NCBI GenBank assembly: GCA_907163375.1
Contig: CAJQUW010004600.1
Coordinates: 248,001-312,000, forward strand
Direction: 5' to 3'
Source: Prostheceraeus crozeri
Taxonomy: Eukaryota; Platyhelminthes; Polycladida; Euryleptidae
Length of the DNA stretch: 64,000 bases
Position 1 is the stretch's first letter; every line of letters starts with the position of its first letter. Position numbers and translations under genes: made by a program. Positions 50,925 to 63,756 of the stretch are shown in pieces. The notes under the pieces were generated by a model. The model worked only from the letters and a program-made list of their open reading frames with translations, made no database searches and had not been told where the DNA came from.

Positions 50925-50929
50925 TAGTA

Positions 50930-50985
50930 CCTCCTTGTGGTTTGCTCTGTACAGACTTCGGTCTGACTGAATCTATCACATAATT
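50930..50985 (+). terminator. UUCG-tetraloop hairpin behind the coiled-coil gene
   Basis: cagacttcggtctg at 50952-50965 is a perfect five-base-pair stem with a UUCG loop, in a 50-bp segment that is directly repeated at 51394-51446 (tggtttgc, then acagacttcggtctgactga). It lies just behind the stop of the gene. Confidence 0.6.
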
Positions 50986-51014
50986 AGAAAGACTGAATCA
51001 TGTCTTTGTATCGG

Positions 51015-51059
51015 AGAGGTATATAAACCGTTGCCTCTCTTTTCATTTCAATCTCCACC
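51015..51059 (+). promoter_or_regulatory. TATA promoter of the MQTP gene, module C
   Basis: ggtatataaaccg at 51019-51031 and tcatttcaatc before the start codon, both shared with the module B promoter. It lies within 100 bases of the hairpin of the upstream gene. Confidence 0.8.
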
Positions 51060-51326
51060 ATGCAGACACCTAAGATAACAGTCAGCTCTCTTGACAAGCC
51101 TCGGCTAAAACCGCAAAACTTGTTCAATGTGTTTTCGCAGATGGAGGAGCGAGAGCGAGTATGCAACAATCTTGCTCGAATTGGCTCATCAACAACTGAC
51201 GATGATGCCAATTCAACAGAGTGGGGGTATATACCGCCCTCTAACAGTCGGACGGTAGTAGAGGAGGTCGATACTGCTGACATAGAGAGATTAAAAGTCT
51301 CTCTCAGAGGAATCGGTAAAACCTAA
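51060..51326 (+). CDS. 88-residue MQTP-family protein, module C copy
   Basis: Begins MQTPKITVSSLDKPRLKPQN, then helix (FSQMEERERVCNNLARI), acidic linker (TTDDDANSTE), WGYIPPSNSRTVV and a last helix ending LRGIGKT. Equal in length to 25576-25842. The frame is open in both, and the differences are spread as conservative changes, which argues that the protein was under selection after the copies parted. Function unknown. Confidence 0.7.
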   Translation: MQTPKITVSSLDKPRLKPQNLFNVFSQMEERERVCNNLARIGSSTTDDDANSTEWGYIPPSNSRTVVEEVDTADIERLKVSLRGIGKT

Positions 51327-51349
51327 GTCTGCATTCGTATCCCGAGAAC

Positions 51350-51460
51350 GAACCAACGGTCTTTTTAAAGACCACCATTGGGCAAAATATGATAGTACTT
51401 CCACGTGGTTTGCCCTGGACAGACTTCGGTCTGACTGAATCGATCATACAAATAAAAAAT
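51350..51460 (+). terminator. 3-prime hairpins and polyadenylation signal of the MQTP gene
   Basis: ggtctttttaaagacc (51357-51372) is one hairpin. cagacttcggtctg (about 51417-51430) is a second with a UUCG loop. An AATAAA follows at about 51450 (acaaataaaaaat). A related ggtctcataaagacc stands at about 23680 behind another small gene. Confidence 0.6.
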
Positions 51461-51507
51461 AGAATCACAAAGTTACATCTGCTATAAGTCAACTTAAACG
51501 TTGCATG

Positions 51508-51720
51508 TTAAGGACACTTTTGGTATAATTCTTCCTGTTGGTAGGCGATCTCTCTTGAGACAGCGGATGATATCGTAGTGATGAGTGTGGCAAGGGCTTG
51601 AGACTTATCTTATCCCGACTTTCCAATGGTCGTTGTGGTCTCTTTGCTCAACGTAGCACTTTGAACGCCAATCGGTTGAGTCTTAGCTATCTGCCACAGG
51701 TTACTTTTTGAATTCTCCAT
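51508..51720 (-). pseudogene. MENS-type small protein, module C copy
   Basis: Begins MENSKSNLWQIAKTQPIGVQ and has a helical end (ALATLITTISSAVSREIAYQ). Two worn relatives lie in module A (8690-8930 and 8999-9230). It converges on the MQTP gene. It looks broken. Family not recognised. Confidence 0.45.
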
Positions 51721-52014
51721 TGCATATGTTATCTGAGAATGAGCCATGAGTTCTTTTAAGAGCTACCTCTATCACTGAGGTTAAACGATGAAGGGATGAA
51801 ACGGGAGGTCACTCTTACGCCACACGTATGCAAAATCACTTTCTGTCTTCTCTAGTGGTGCGATCTGTTTTGATAGAAAGTATACCGATAATAAATGTGA
51901 TGATATTCACAATTAACCCCATATATAAATTTTTCCATTTATTTCCATTTCTAGATCAATACATTACAAAACAAAGACATGTAGTATGTAGGTTTATTTA
52001 TTATGAAATATACT
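51721..52014. other. flank with inverted junction word, direct repeat of 24600-24830
   Basis: Contains ttatctgagaatgagccatg (51728), acgccacacgta (51817-51828, the junction word inverted) and tttctgtcttctcta, which resembles the start of the P1 terminal repeat (cttctctcttcgctag). No gene. Confidence 0.65.
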
Positions 52015-52275
52015 TTATAGTGATGAAAAGTCAAGTGGAAGAACATTTAAGTCATTCTAGACTTTGTAGCACCTTGGACGTTTGGGACCATCTGGCACTC
52101 TTCTTATGCGCGTTGTAGTAGGCGTCCACGCCTCGTCAGTCCATACAATCCTCTTTATCTTCCCCTTCTCCTTCTCACATTCCTTGCTTTCGCACTCCTT
52201 CACTTCTTCCTCATCCTACTCATCGAGGATTATGAAGTCGGAAATTTCCAAGGCGGGAGATGTAGCTTCCATCAT
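52015..52275 (-). pseudogene. small conserved protein with VWTDE core, module C copy
   Basis: Begins MMEATSPALEISDFIIL, is then very acidic/basic (EEEVKECESKECEKEKGKIK), then RIVWTDEAWTPTTTRIRRVP, then PKRPRCYKV and LDFSSL. It pairs with 24835-25089; the C-terminal half is best kept. It looks broken. Confidence 0.5.
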
Positions 52276-52431
52276 GAGATAAATGAGAAATGTTTCAATT
52301 TTCTAACTTTTATATGTTTTTCAACAATGAACTCCTGAACAGCCAATCAGAACCATTCCCATTTAGACAAAGACTAACCCAGAATTAAGTAAAAACAGGC
52401 AGATGAAGCAAATAAACATTTATTAATCAAT

Positions 52432-52875
52432 TTACAAATAATTTAAAAGTTCTTCGGAAGTCGCATTGTCCGACAGGCTCTCACAGTCAGTGCAGTTACA
52501 ATTAAGCTGCCTCAAGCGCTCCTCCGCTGCAGCCAACACACCAAAGATGTAGTTCCATCCTACTTCATTCCGGGGTGGGGATGATGGACTATACCATCTC
52601 CGTATATTATGGAGATGGTTGATGTCTGTTTCTAATTTCACATTACTTGTATTGTACTGTAGGTATTCCCACCGCACATTTAGCCTCACATCCGCGTCCT
52701 CTTCATCCGTCGACGACAATTCTTCCTCCTTTTAATCCGTCGGTAATTCCAACTTTGGAATATTGTCAGGTGTCTTATGCTTCACCAACGTTGCCTTTTT
52801 GCGTGTAGAAGGGGAAGTTGGTGTGCTTGCTGCAGACACTGGCGATTCAACAGAGCATGTTGAAAGAGAACTCAT
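52432..52875 (-). pseudogene. acidic SPSSPPRN-family protein, module C copy
   Basis: The front part reads MSSLSTCSVESPVSAASTPT, then SPSTRKKATLV. The later part has LSSTDEEDADV, a helical YNTSNVKLETDINHL, RRWYSPSSPPRNEVGW and a CNCTDC end. The shared order of acid patch and SPSSxPRN links it to 24072-24410. An AATAAA on the minus strand lies at about 52415. It looks broken. Confidence 0.5.
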
Positions 52876-55800
52876 GACTTTTAAATGAATGTCCTAGACT
52901 TGATTTCTTAGTGCTTACGTATAAGCAAGCAACCATAGACATCGAACATTAATCATTAAGGTCTAGACTGGACAGCTGGTCAAGGTCACGGCAATTAAAG
53001 CCTCACTATGTCGACCACTTTTCTTGTTTTATTACATGAAATGTTTTGAAATTTCCATATGTTTCCACAAAAGCACGTGGTTTGTCCTTTACATTGGTGA
53101 ATATTAGAGTAAGCGAAGAAACGAAATATGTGCAGTCTACTTATTATAATTTGCATTAGATTAAATTTCTTGTCGATCTGGCTTGAGAGATTCATGTCGT
53201 TAATCTAATAACTCTCATACGATGATGAAAATCATCACAGCAGCCATTTACAATATAATAAAATGTTTGCTAATCTAAATTATTATGTGAAGTAGTCCTG
53301 ATGAGGACTGATGTAGCTCTCTAATCAGCAAATGCACAAATGCAGTGATGTTGTAGCCATTGGATTAATCAGTTCTAAAAAGAACTCAATGGATCTTTCT
53401 GGTGGCAACGAATTGAAATTGATCAGCTTTGGCACAGTTACTGGTAAAAGTTGAAATCTTAAGACCTGCGACACCACTCATTTTACTGTTGGCATACTGT
53501 ACGACCATGGATTCCAAATACTGCCGCATACACGCTCTAAACAGACGGCTGTACCGACTGCAGATGCTGGTATTGGAAATAGAAAAAGGACAATGGTCAC
53601 TATGTGTTGAGGAAATTAGAAATGGATATTATAAAACAACAGGAGACCAATGGATAAAAATTGGAAAAGTGTAGGTAGAACATAGAAATTCAATGATACT
53701 ACTACATCGATTACAAGTGGACTGATGCTACACAATAACTGATACTACACGCGGTGGTTAATGTTAGTAGTGGACAAGTGGAAAGTGAATAATGGAGGTA
53801 AGCAATATAACTCTCTAGTAAACACTACTACTCCGAGAACAATCGAACTATGCACACTCTACCTAAGACTACACATGGAAAATACAGTTTATCCACTTGA
53901 ATTTGTTATCGCCAGTCTCTTAATCCGCCGACAATACTTCATGGATTCAAGGATTTCTTCATTTGTCGACATCTACAATGACTTGATTAGAATTACAATG
54001 CTTCGACCACTACTTCAGCTACCGATTAAGGTATATAAGGCATAATACTTCCTCCGTCAGTCATGAGCAGGTACTCGTCTAGTTGTGTTTCGACCCCTGA
54101 CTTGAACACTCAAACCTAGACGAGATGGGTACCAAACATAGTGGCTGACAAAATACTCAATAGGTAATGACATGTTTGTAAAGATATGTCAAAAACATGA
54201 GTCAGACATCATACAAATGTTGTGTTTCCACATGTAAAGTCAGTAAGCCAGTAGATATTTCACCGGATGAGCCTGTCCATTATTCTTCATTCTTCTATTG
54301 CCGCGCCTCATGTTTCGTAGCTTTAGAGGACTTCGAATAACTCAATAGGCCTATAGCAAGAAATGAGCATCCGTGTGTCTTGAAAGTTGATTTGTTTTTC
54401 TTCGTCTGCTAAGTTGTTTTGAAAAACTTAGTGAACCTTGTAGCAAGGGAAACGCATTTCCCATCTTTAAGCGATTTTTTGCAGATAATTTGTTTTTCCT
54501 GCCTGCTTATCTGCCTATGCAGCAGTCAATGTCAACGGTTCAGCTGATCTGCCGGTGCATTAGCCGCAAGACACAAATTGCATCAGACCAGGCGTAGTAA
54601 TGGCCACTCCCATTTGCAATCTGTACATAGACCGCATTTCGAATTTCCGAATTTCGAGTGCGCCAGATGTATGATGTTTTATAGCATACCTGAAAAAATT
54701 GCGCCGAATGCGAGGCAAGGCGCACCGAAACCAGGACCAGGCGCGACGAGGTCAGAGCCGAGCGCGCCAGATACAACGTTACTTGCGCGGCAGACGTGTG
54801 ATCTATTTCTAGAATTTCAGAAACCAAGCACCCGCCAGTGCACCAAAGCCGGCCAAAGTAAGTTCGGTGCACCCCTGTACAGATCACAGTTCGGTGGCGA
54901 CTGCCGTATCGAAAAGTCTAAATAGGTGCATACTCACCCTAAAGCGCGAATTGCAGATAGGATTTGTTTTTAACAACTTTCTCGCATCTCTATTCCTTTG
55001 CAAATTTATAATAGCGACCTATTCCACATTTTGTTGATCAGATGATAACAAAAGTAGTAACAGAGTGAGTAGCAAGTCAGGAAGTAACTACAATTATGCC
55101 TCAAAAACGACGTTGGGGCCCCGTTACCACGTTGTCATTCCTACGATTTTATTTAAAAAATGATTTTTTTCAATTTTATTTGATCTTAAATATTTGATTT
55201 AGACCTAAATTCTCCTGAGAAAACAAATAATTCTTCAAAATCTTACTTAGCACTCCTTGGCGTACTATTCCAACAATTAGGGCTATATGAGATAATCAAT
55301 TGCCATCTATAATCATCATGTCGGTCTTCATGCATCTGGAGTTCGAATCTCCAGTCTCAGTGTAACAGAGATTTTGGAAGATGCAAAAGCTGACAGACTT
55401 TGTTATCATCAAAACGTGTATACATGTGTCATCAATGCTTTCATGACCAATTAAAAATCTTGAGGTTTCATTTGTAGTGGTCATACATGTTGCCAATATG
55501 TGACATTCCGTGATTTTGTTGTAGATGTGTTCAATGTTTTACAGAAATTTGAAAGTATAGGTTGGTCTTTAAAAATATATATAACACCTTGCTTTTGAAA
55601 GACAAACGCACGCTTGAATCGTATCTTAACAACAGCTATTTGCTGCACTGATGTCCAAGTAAGCGAAAACAAAATACCACAGAAAATTCTATTCTTGCGA
55701 CTTATCACTATCATACACATGTATGTATGCAGAAACAAGCTGAAATTTAAAATTGCCATTTTGGTTGGATTAATTCCTCGCTTGTCGCTGTGTCGATCCA

Positions 55801-58800
55801 GAGTCAGCGTTTGCATCAGAACTCCTGCATTACCGGAGTGGAGTTTTTCAACTCCGATGCAAATACACTGACCTCCATATGCAACACACAGCAAAAACAG
55901 AATCAGTATAATTTTTAACCAAATATATATCTAAAGCAACACATGTAAGTCACATCTACTAACAAAGTTATAAAATACCTGTACGCCATGTTCAATAATC
56001 TAGGTGTAGCGTAGGCTAGTCTAGACAACCTAACAATATTTATCAATTTATTGATTAGTCGCATTCAGTTAATACAAATAGACTTGGGTAAGATATTTAC
56101 ACATGAATATTGAAAATTCGCTTTGATGATGTAAGCTTAATTCCGTGAAATCTTATTTCAAATTTATTGCTTGCATTGTGAGACATACATATTATTATGT
56201 GTATATGGACATGAAATGTATTCAAAGTTCTGATATTTGAATCATTCCTTGCTCCAATCATTTTCAAAAACAGCAAACCCAGTCAAAATCATCTTTACAA
56301 ACGACTATGCCTGTTAAGTTGAAACTTGCGTTTTAGGCATTTTTTGCTTAGCAGACTTTAGCTTTTCATGAAAAATTGAGTCAGAAAATAACTAGATTCA
56401 TAGACTAATTTACTGCGGTTTTAATTCAACTTAAAACAAGCTGAAGGACAGCAGGACCAAATTAGAGATTATCGAACCTGAGATTTTTGCCTATTAATTG
56501 GATAGGAAGTTCGACAGCTTTCATGTGATGTATTTAGAAAGAGGAGAACCAAGCTGCTCTAGTTCATCTAACGCTTGATTTTCCAAGTAATTAAATACCC
56601 TCAGTGTTCAACTGCAGTAATGACATATTTCTTGTATTTATCGTATTTTTATGATACGTAAAGCAATACTATATATCTGAACTTAGAAGTAGACCTAATT
56701 TAGATAATTCAAGTTCATGATAGACCATTTTAGACCACGAAATCTCAATACCCGCGACTTCAGAAATTCGGAATCTTATAATGAGTACTCCGTCAATGAA
56801 TACCGGTGCTCTGTACGATGATCTTGCCCATCATGCTAAGATGTATAGTAGCATCCGTGGGTCCAGAGTTCCGCCGGAGTGACATCGTAGCATCTCAGAG
56901 AGAAAAAAGATAGAGGGAGTGGGTAGTTTTGCTTGAGAAACTCGTCATTGATGTTTTGAGGTTCCGGGTAGGGCCTTCACACATTATACATTACAATTAC
57001 ATTTCGGTTGTACTTAAACATATGCTTTGGTGTAACGATTTACAATTTTTAGCTCACCGAACGGCTTATCGGTGCGAGAAGGAGAGACTAGCGCATAGCC
57101 TTAATATGAATCATTCCAAAACAATACACCTATGTAATGGACCTATAATAGAAATAAAATTGCATGCACAATCAGCTTGGAATTTTGGTTGACCATTAAG
57201 ATGAAAGCTATCTCTCTATCATGAATTGGCATCATTAATATTTATTTTATTCTATATAAGTATTTCGTTCTCCATTTTTTCATTCAGTGCGCGAATTAAG
57301 TAGCAATACTGTGAATTGTACATGTACAATTACATAAAAGCCTGCGATTATTGTTTGTAGTAGTGGACATGCTTTAGTATGACCTCGGGAAATCCAGGGT
57401 GATAGCGGAATATTTACCGGTTCTAGATTTTTGATTTGGGTTGCAATTCTGAATTCATTTCATTTTATTCAGCTTATATTTTTTTCATTAGTATTCTGGT
57501 TACCTCTGGTCTACTTAAAAATCATCAGACCGCAACAGTGAACCTCCTGTCTAGTGTGAGGCGTTCTGCTTTTCAGAAAGCGTGAATTGCAAGTTGTGAA
57601 ATTATCACGAATCCTTGACATGAATTTGCAAGCAAACTGACAAGTGGGTAAGTGACCGACAACGCAGAGTCATTTCAGATAACCACAAAAACTCAAAAAT
57701 GAGTAGTCAAAAGAGTGGCAGTGGTTATATCACCGGATAGGCCGGTGAAAATAGCTCATTTTTTAGATAAAAGCGACTCCGAAACACCCAAAGTTATGAA
57801 AAATCATTTGACCGCTTCATTATTTGGTGTGGATGATTTCTATTTTATATTTACGAGTTTGATTCGCATGAGAAATCATTACATTTCCAAGAAGAACCAA
57901 AAGGTACGAAGCAAAACCAAGCAAAGTTCAAGCAAGAAAAAACCAGAAGTCAATATTGGCACACAGCAATCTTTATACTCCGATATGTTTATCTTGATAT
58001 ATATCTGATTGCAGTAGCCAAGTAAGTCACGCAATATTCGAAGGAAAGTTGCACCCAAAAGAAACTTTGCAATTATGCGAGCAAGACAGAACAGAAAAAC
58101 CGCTGGTGTCTGATTTCATCATGCATAATCAATATATTGTGTATTATTTTGAAGAATTAGCTAAATCCATAGAAATTAACAATACCATAGAAAGTCCTAG
58201 AATGGAAATTGCATGAAAATTATGGCACACTCCGGGGGAACTTAGATAGGGCAAAAAGTAAATTTTGCGACCTGAATTTCTTGTTTTCTGGTTGGCATTT
58301 TTAATTATCAAGTCAATTTGTGATCTGGATTGTTGCCCCTTGTCCAAAGATCATGTACACAAAAGCAACAGTGAAATTACAAAATACTGCGGCGACAGGA
58401 TGAAAAAGAAGGAAATCCTTTCAAACGTTCTGTTTGGTCATCATTTTGAAATATCGCTCCTATAATCAATTAAGAGTATAATCAGACACACATGCAACCT
58501 GTAATGTCGATTTATAGAGCATGCATTACTCCAGCTTGAAATCAGAGGCCAAGAAATCTTACAGTATTCATTTTACTTTGAAGGATTCCCCTGTTCATTA
58601 TATTTGAACAATTTTCAAAACCTTTGCATGCTTTTGAATATCAGCATCCAAAATACCATCACACTATGTCATATTAATCATTTAGTGATTAATTGAAAAG
58701 TTACAACATTTCATTTATCTGATAAATGTCGGTCGCTAAAGAAGCTTTCGATGTGTTTATTCCAAAAGAGCGCTAGGTTTCTTGACCACTAGAAGGAGAA

Positions 58801-59045
58801 ATTATCCGATAATTCGAATTTTTATCTTTGAATTCTTTAAATGTTCTTACAACCAGTACACCGACTACTTTCGATTATGACTCTGTGAACCAAGTTTCAA
58901 TTCTTATTCCAGTGTTGAAAAATAGTTGTCAATGACTGGTAGAAATAGACACAGTATATTAATCCATGGAAGAGTATGCTATTTCACATAAACAATGCCA
59001 CCATCTCACTTAAAATTCTCTTCATGAAAATCGTGCAATTTGCTG
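52876..59045. other. host-like region, no gene supported
   Basis: About 6 kb. Short frames at 53429-53674 and 53761-54045 have no domain. A G/C-richer patch at 54690-54870 (ggcgcaccgaaaccaggacc) is open on both strands but not recognised. A tRNA-like T-arm (ggagttcgaatctcc) at 55330-55345 has no matching acceptor stem. Otherwise A/T-rich, with tacatgta words. Confidence 0.45.
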
Positions 59046-59309
59046 TCAACAACCAACTTGGCAAATAGTTTGCTTATGACATAATGTTTTAGATCGAATT
59101 TGATCTACAAACCATAGATTTTTCCATGTTCCATCATTGTAGATAGGCAAGATATCAAACTTCCATTCTAGTGTATTATTATCTACTACTATGATTAAAT
59201 CGCAGTTCCAAGAACTGACGAAAACTTGAGTTGGCGGACAGCTAATTTGATGACTTAAAACAAAATTCTGAATTAAAGCCTCTCTTGGTCGACCAAATGA
59301 CCTTGCCAC
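59046..59309 (-). CDS. 87-residue frame divergent from the P3 polymerase, uncertain
   Basis: Begins MARSFGRPREALIQNFVLSH and has hydrophobic strands (WNCDLIIVVDNNTLEWKF). The start faces the polymerase promoter with a CCAAT box (aaccaatcaa, 59380) between them. Not recognised. It may be a P3 arm gene or a chance frame. Confidence 0.35.
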   Translation of the reverse strand: MARSFGRPREALIQNFVLSHQISCPPTQVFVSSWNCDLIIVVDNNTLEWKFDILPIYNDGTWKNLWFVDQIRSKTLCHKQTICQVGC

Positions 59310-59598
59310 GAATTTTAATGAAGCAGATAGGAGCTGTCCGGCCTAGACCTAGTTGTTGTTGTTCGATATCTATGCAAGCAACCAATCAAAAATGAATAGG
59401 CAATGAATGGTGAGCATGGGAGAATATAAAGGGGGAAATAGACTAAATTTCCTTCGATATTTCAGACGTATTACCACCAAATGAGCTTTTCTCTCCACTC
59501 AAATATATTCTAACGTTGCTGACGTATCCTATTTTGGTTTGAGTCAATTACTGCATTCGGACTATCAAAGTATCAGATTTTGGCTAAATTTCGTTGAA
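59310..59598 (+). promoter_or_regulatory. promoter and leader of the P3 polymerase gene
   Basis: CCAAT box at about 59379-59386 and a TATA box gaatataaagg at about 59423-59433, followed about 165 bases later by an ATG that is directly split by a donor (atggtaagt, 59599-59607). These are clear RNA polymerase II signals and speak for nuclear transcription. Confidence 0.6.
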
Positions 59599-62500
59599 AT
59601 GGTAAGTTAATGATTTCATCACTCATCTCCCTTAAACGTTAGGTTAATAGCATTTTTCTCAATTTCAGGCATCTACCTCATCATCAAAGCGCTCCCTTCT
59701 CGAGGAAGCTCTACAACTGCTAAGTGATGGTAGGTTGTACAAATAAACTATGACTTCAATAGAGATGATAGAATCATTTCTCCTCCAGATGATGACAGTT
59801 CCAACTCAAGTGTACATGTACAGTCGCGGGAAGCATGCAAAACATGTGCTGATTCTAGGCAGATCTTTACGAGGAAGCGCGATCTCACCCGACACATCAG
59901 ACAACGTGTGTGTCAACCCAAACCATCATCAATCTCCCGAGGTGAGGATAATTTGTTACAACATGTCTCCTTTACTTGCGACTTTTGTTTCCAATCTTTT
60001 GAAGCAGGTTTTGAATATTCTTCACATAGAGTTCACCACACACACACACATGGTAGTTATAGCAACAGCACCTCCTCTATTCGACTAACTGACGTATCAC
60101 TCAATAATGTAGTGAGAAATTACCTTATGGAATCCTCAGAAACTATTGCCGATTTTCCGGACTGGCTCCATCAAAATTCAACATTGATAGATGCGTTCTT
60201 TCATAATTCAGAGCAGTTTAGAATAAAAGCGCTCATCTATCTAAAAACATATGTTAAAGTTGACTATCATACTGGCGAAATAGTGCAGAGGTTGGAGTTT
60301 TACATACCCTCCTCTCCTGCTAAAGAGGTAGTCGATAAAAAAGCTTGGTTAAATTTTCACATCCAAGGACTGAAATCAAATATTGATAAATTTAGCGAGC
60401 GCGATAGTGGTCTAATTTTTGATGGCATAGAATCTGCCAAGTTTAGAATTACTCTATTAGAAAATTACCGTGGGCAAGGCTCTTTCAATCCTCCAAAAAC
60501 GTTAAGAGATAAGAATTCAGTCACTTCTGTAGATTGTGAATCACAGTGTCTTAAGTATGCGGTATTATCCATTCTCCACTATCATGATGTACAGAACAAC
60601 CGCTTCCGTAAAAGCAAATATCATCAATGGGAGAATGAATTGAAGTTTGATGACTGAAATGGCGAAGACATGAGACTTAAAGATATAGATAATTGTGAAA
60701 AAATAAATGAAATCAAAATAGTTGTTCACATCTGGCAAGAGGGGCTTAAGGGTACGCGTTGCAACAACCGTTCATCAACTTATGATCGGGTAGTCAATCT
60801 TCTGCTAGTATATTAAAGTAATAGTGAAAATTGGCATTGCTGCGGTATTCCTAAAGTGACTTGACTATATCCCCACTTAACATCTAGAAGAGGAGAGTAT
60901 TTCATATATGAGCGTTGTATGCGCCCTTCTGGTTAAAAGATAAATTTGAAGCACACTATGAATGGTGTAAGCGAGGTAAACTGCAAATAGAATGCATGCC
61001 CAAAGATAAAGAGTTTTCATATAGAGAGAAAGGTGATGAATTAAGTCCTCTTCGTGTCATCTATGCTGGCATCGGATGCTATATTGATGATAACACCCAT
61101 AAAGCCGCAGCCATATCATGCTATGAGTATGGCATGATTACTTCAAAAATAAAAATAATAAAATGCACGTCTTGAAGGTGAGGATTGTATACATAAATTC
61201 TTACAATTCCTCGAAAGCGCTGTCAAATTTCAGCAAAAATATGATATTGAACTCCAACGCAGATCATTGAATATGTCAGCAGATGATCAAGTAAAATTTG
61301 AAAGTTGTAAAGTCTGACCAAAATGTAATAAAACGTTTGATGAAGATGAAATCAAAAAAGTGCGCGACCATGATCACATCACTGGGAAATTTAGAAACGC
61401 GCTATGTACAAGATGCAATTTTTCACTGAGACTGAAACGGCGTACTCTACCCGTTATTTTTCATAACTTCAAAGGTTATGACAGTCATATGATAATAAAA
61501 GGGGGGTTATGAAAAATGGAGGATTGGAAGTTAAGTGTGATAGCTCAAACGAGAGAAAAGTTCATGGCCATGACAGCAAAAGTACCACTTGACAAAACTA
61601 AAGAAAATAAGACAGTCTATTTTGATATAAAATTTTTAGATTCCTATCAATTCATGGCTTCATCACTAGCATCTCTAGTTCAAAATCTTAAGTCTCTTCC
61701 ACTAACTCAAAATTTGAAGAAGCAATATCCTAACTTCACAGATGAAGTCATCACACTCAAAGGAGTGTTTCCATATGCATACTTTGATGACATTTATATA
61801 CTTAGTGAGACTTATCTTCCACCAATAGATAAATTTAAAAATGATTTGACTGGTATAGAATGTAAGGTAGAAGATTACAATGATGCTCAAGTTGCATGGA
61901 CAAAATTTGACTGTCAAACTTTTAGCGATTATATGATCGCCTATCTAAAATTAGATGTATTTTTGCTGGCTGATGTATTTCAGGAGTTTTGACGAGTGGC
62001 ATTAGAAGAAGATAAATTAGATTCTATCCACTTTATCAGTCTTCCAGCCATGTCATTCCAGTTTGCTTTTAAAATGACCATCCCTCTTCTACAAGATCCA
62101 GAGATGTATAATTTATTTGAACGAGGAATTCGCGGTGGTCTCACATTTGTAAATAGGCGTCAAGTAAAATCAAAAATAGTAGATGATGATCAGATTCATC
62201 GAAAGTACTGTGACCAGAATAACTTATATGGTAGTTCACTGTCCAAACCTTTACCTCACTCTGAGTTTAGCTGGTAGGATGATTGTGAAATTCAGCATTT
62301 CTCCAGCCCTTCAAACATACTAGCTATTCCAGATGATGGTGATTGGGGATATTATTTTGAGATAGATCTTGTCTATCCAAATAGTATTAAAAATAGAACT
62401 TTGGATGTTCCACTTGCACCCGAATCAGGCGAAGTGACTGAAGATATGTTTTCGGACTTTATGAAACAATTTTATAAAGATTTAGAAGGGAGCGGACAGC

Positions 62501-63540
62501 CCAAGTATAAGCCTTACCGTAAACTTTTGCTTACTCGATTTGATAAAGAAAATTATTTAATCCACTTCTCTAGCTTACAATTTCATTTAGAAACAGTTCA
62601 CCGTATTATCAAATTTAGACAGAAAGCCTTTCTGAAACCTTATATTGATAGTAACAGCCAGAAACGTTCACTAGCCAAATATAATTTTGAAAAGGATTTT
62701 TATAAATATAAGAATAATAGTTTATTTGGTAAGACGATGGAGGACGTTAGAAAACGTATAAATTATAAGCTTGTGAATCATAATGATACACTTCAGAAGT
62801 TAGCGACATCACCTCTCTTTATTGATAGAGATATTATAGATTATGAGTTGGTTGGTGTTAAAATGATAAAATCAGAAGTAGAGTTGTGCAAGCCCATCTA
62901 TATTGGACAAGCTGTATTACATTATTCCAAACTTGAAATGTATCAACTCTTCTATAGGATATTAAAACCATGCCCTCTAATTAAAGACGTGCGTTTGCTG
63001 GGTGGTGATACCGACAGTTTCTTTTAAAAGTAACGCTGCTCAGAAAGAGTTAAATTTCAATGAAGTAGGAAAATCCTTAGAAAAATTTTTTGATACGTTA
63101 AATTATCCTACAGATCACCCACTATACTCCACTAAAATTAAAGCAAAATTGGGATGCTTTAAAGATGAAATGGCAGGAAAGGAAATTAAGGAAATGATTC
63201 TTCTTCGTCTTAAAATGTATTCTATGAAATCAAAAGACTCCAGTGACAGTATTAAGCGCGCGAAAGGCACATCTAAATCGATTGTTGTAAATATGAAAAA
63301 TAGGGACTATGAGATGAGCATCATATTTATTATTATTATTTGTTTGTGAACATGACCATCTTAAAATCAAAGACACTTGAGGTAAAAACTCATACATTTA
63401 GGAAGCAAGCACTTTCAGCGTGGGAGGATAAGAGGTGTTGGATAGGACATAACATATCTCTTCCACATGGACATCCTGACAAAAAGCCATTACCACCCAA
63501 AAGAATTAAACTCACACTACCACATTCAGGAGACGTGTAG
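59599..63540 (+). pseudogene. protein-primed family B DNA polymerase (pPolB)
   Basis: The front has two C2H2-like fingers (CKTCADSRQIFTRKRDLTRH and FTCDFCFQSFEAGFEYSSHR). Near 61360 comes DHDHITGKFRNALC then CNFSLRL and HNFKGYDSHMI, the endonuclease VII-like insert plus exonuclease line typical of Polinton PolB. Polymerase motifs follow: A in DQNNLYGSSLSKPLPH, B in YKNNSLFGKTMEDVRKR, and C in LGGDTDSFF. The end reads LPPKRIKLTLPH. Candidate introns of about 67 and 59 bases (59602-59668 and 59730-59788) lie in the leader. The gene looks broken in several places. It would replicate the element DNA from a protein primer. Confidence 0.9.
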
Positions 63541-63756
63541 ATAGATTCATTCTCAAATCAGTATTTTGATGATGTTTTCTGTTGATATTCATTGTTGCTT
63601 TGTGTATCGCTTTAGATTGCACTTTCTTGTGAAGATATTCCTACAGTCAATTCATTCACACTATATCTGTGAAAAGACTTTCCCACTTTGTCAACGCTTC
63701 TTCAAAACACTTTTTCATACATATCTTTTTATTTCAATAAACATATCACAATGATT
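63541..63756. terminator. convergent 3-prime ends with polyadenylation signals on both strands
   Basis: atttcaataaacat around 63730-63743 contains AATAAA on the plus strand, and tttatt just before it gives AATAAA on the minus strand. It stands between the ends of the polymerase and penton-like genes, so both transcripts could end here. Confidence 0.6.

Noticed and set aside
54540-54925. 115-residue frames on both strands in a G/C-richer patch
   Set aside because: Open on both strands owing to composition; no domain. A gene was not claimed.
55320-55350. tRNA-like T-arm ggagttcgaatctcc
   Set aside because: No acceptor stem, D-arm or anticodon arm could be placed upstream; possibly a chance or old SINE piece.
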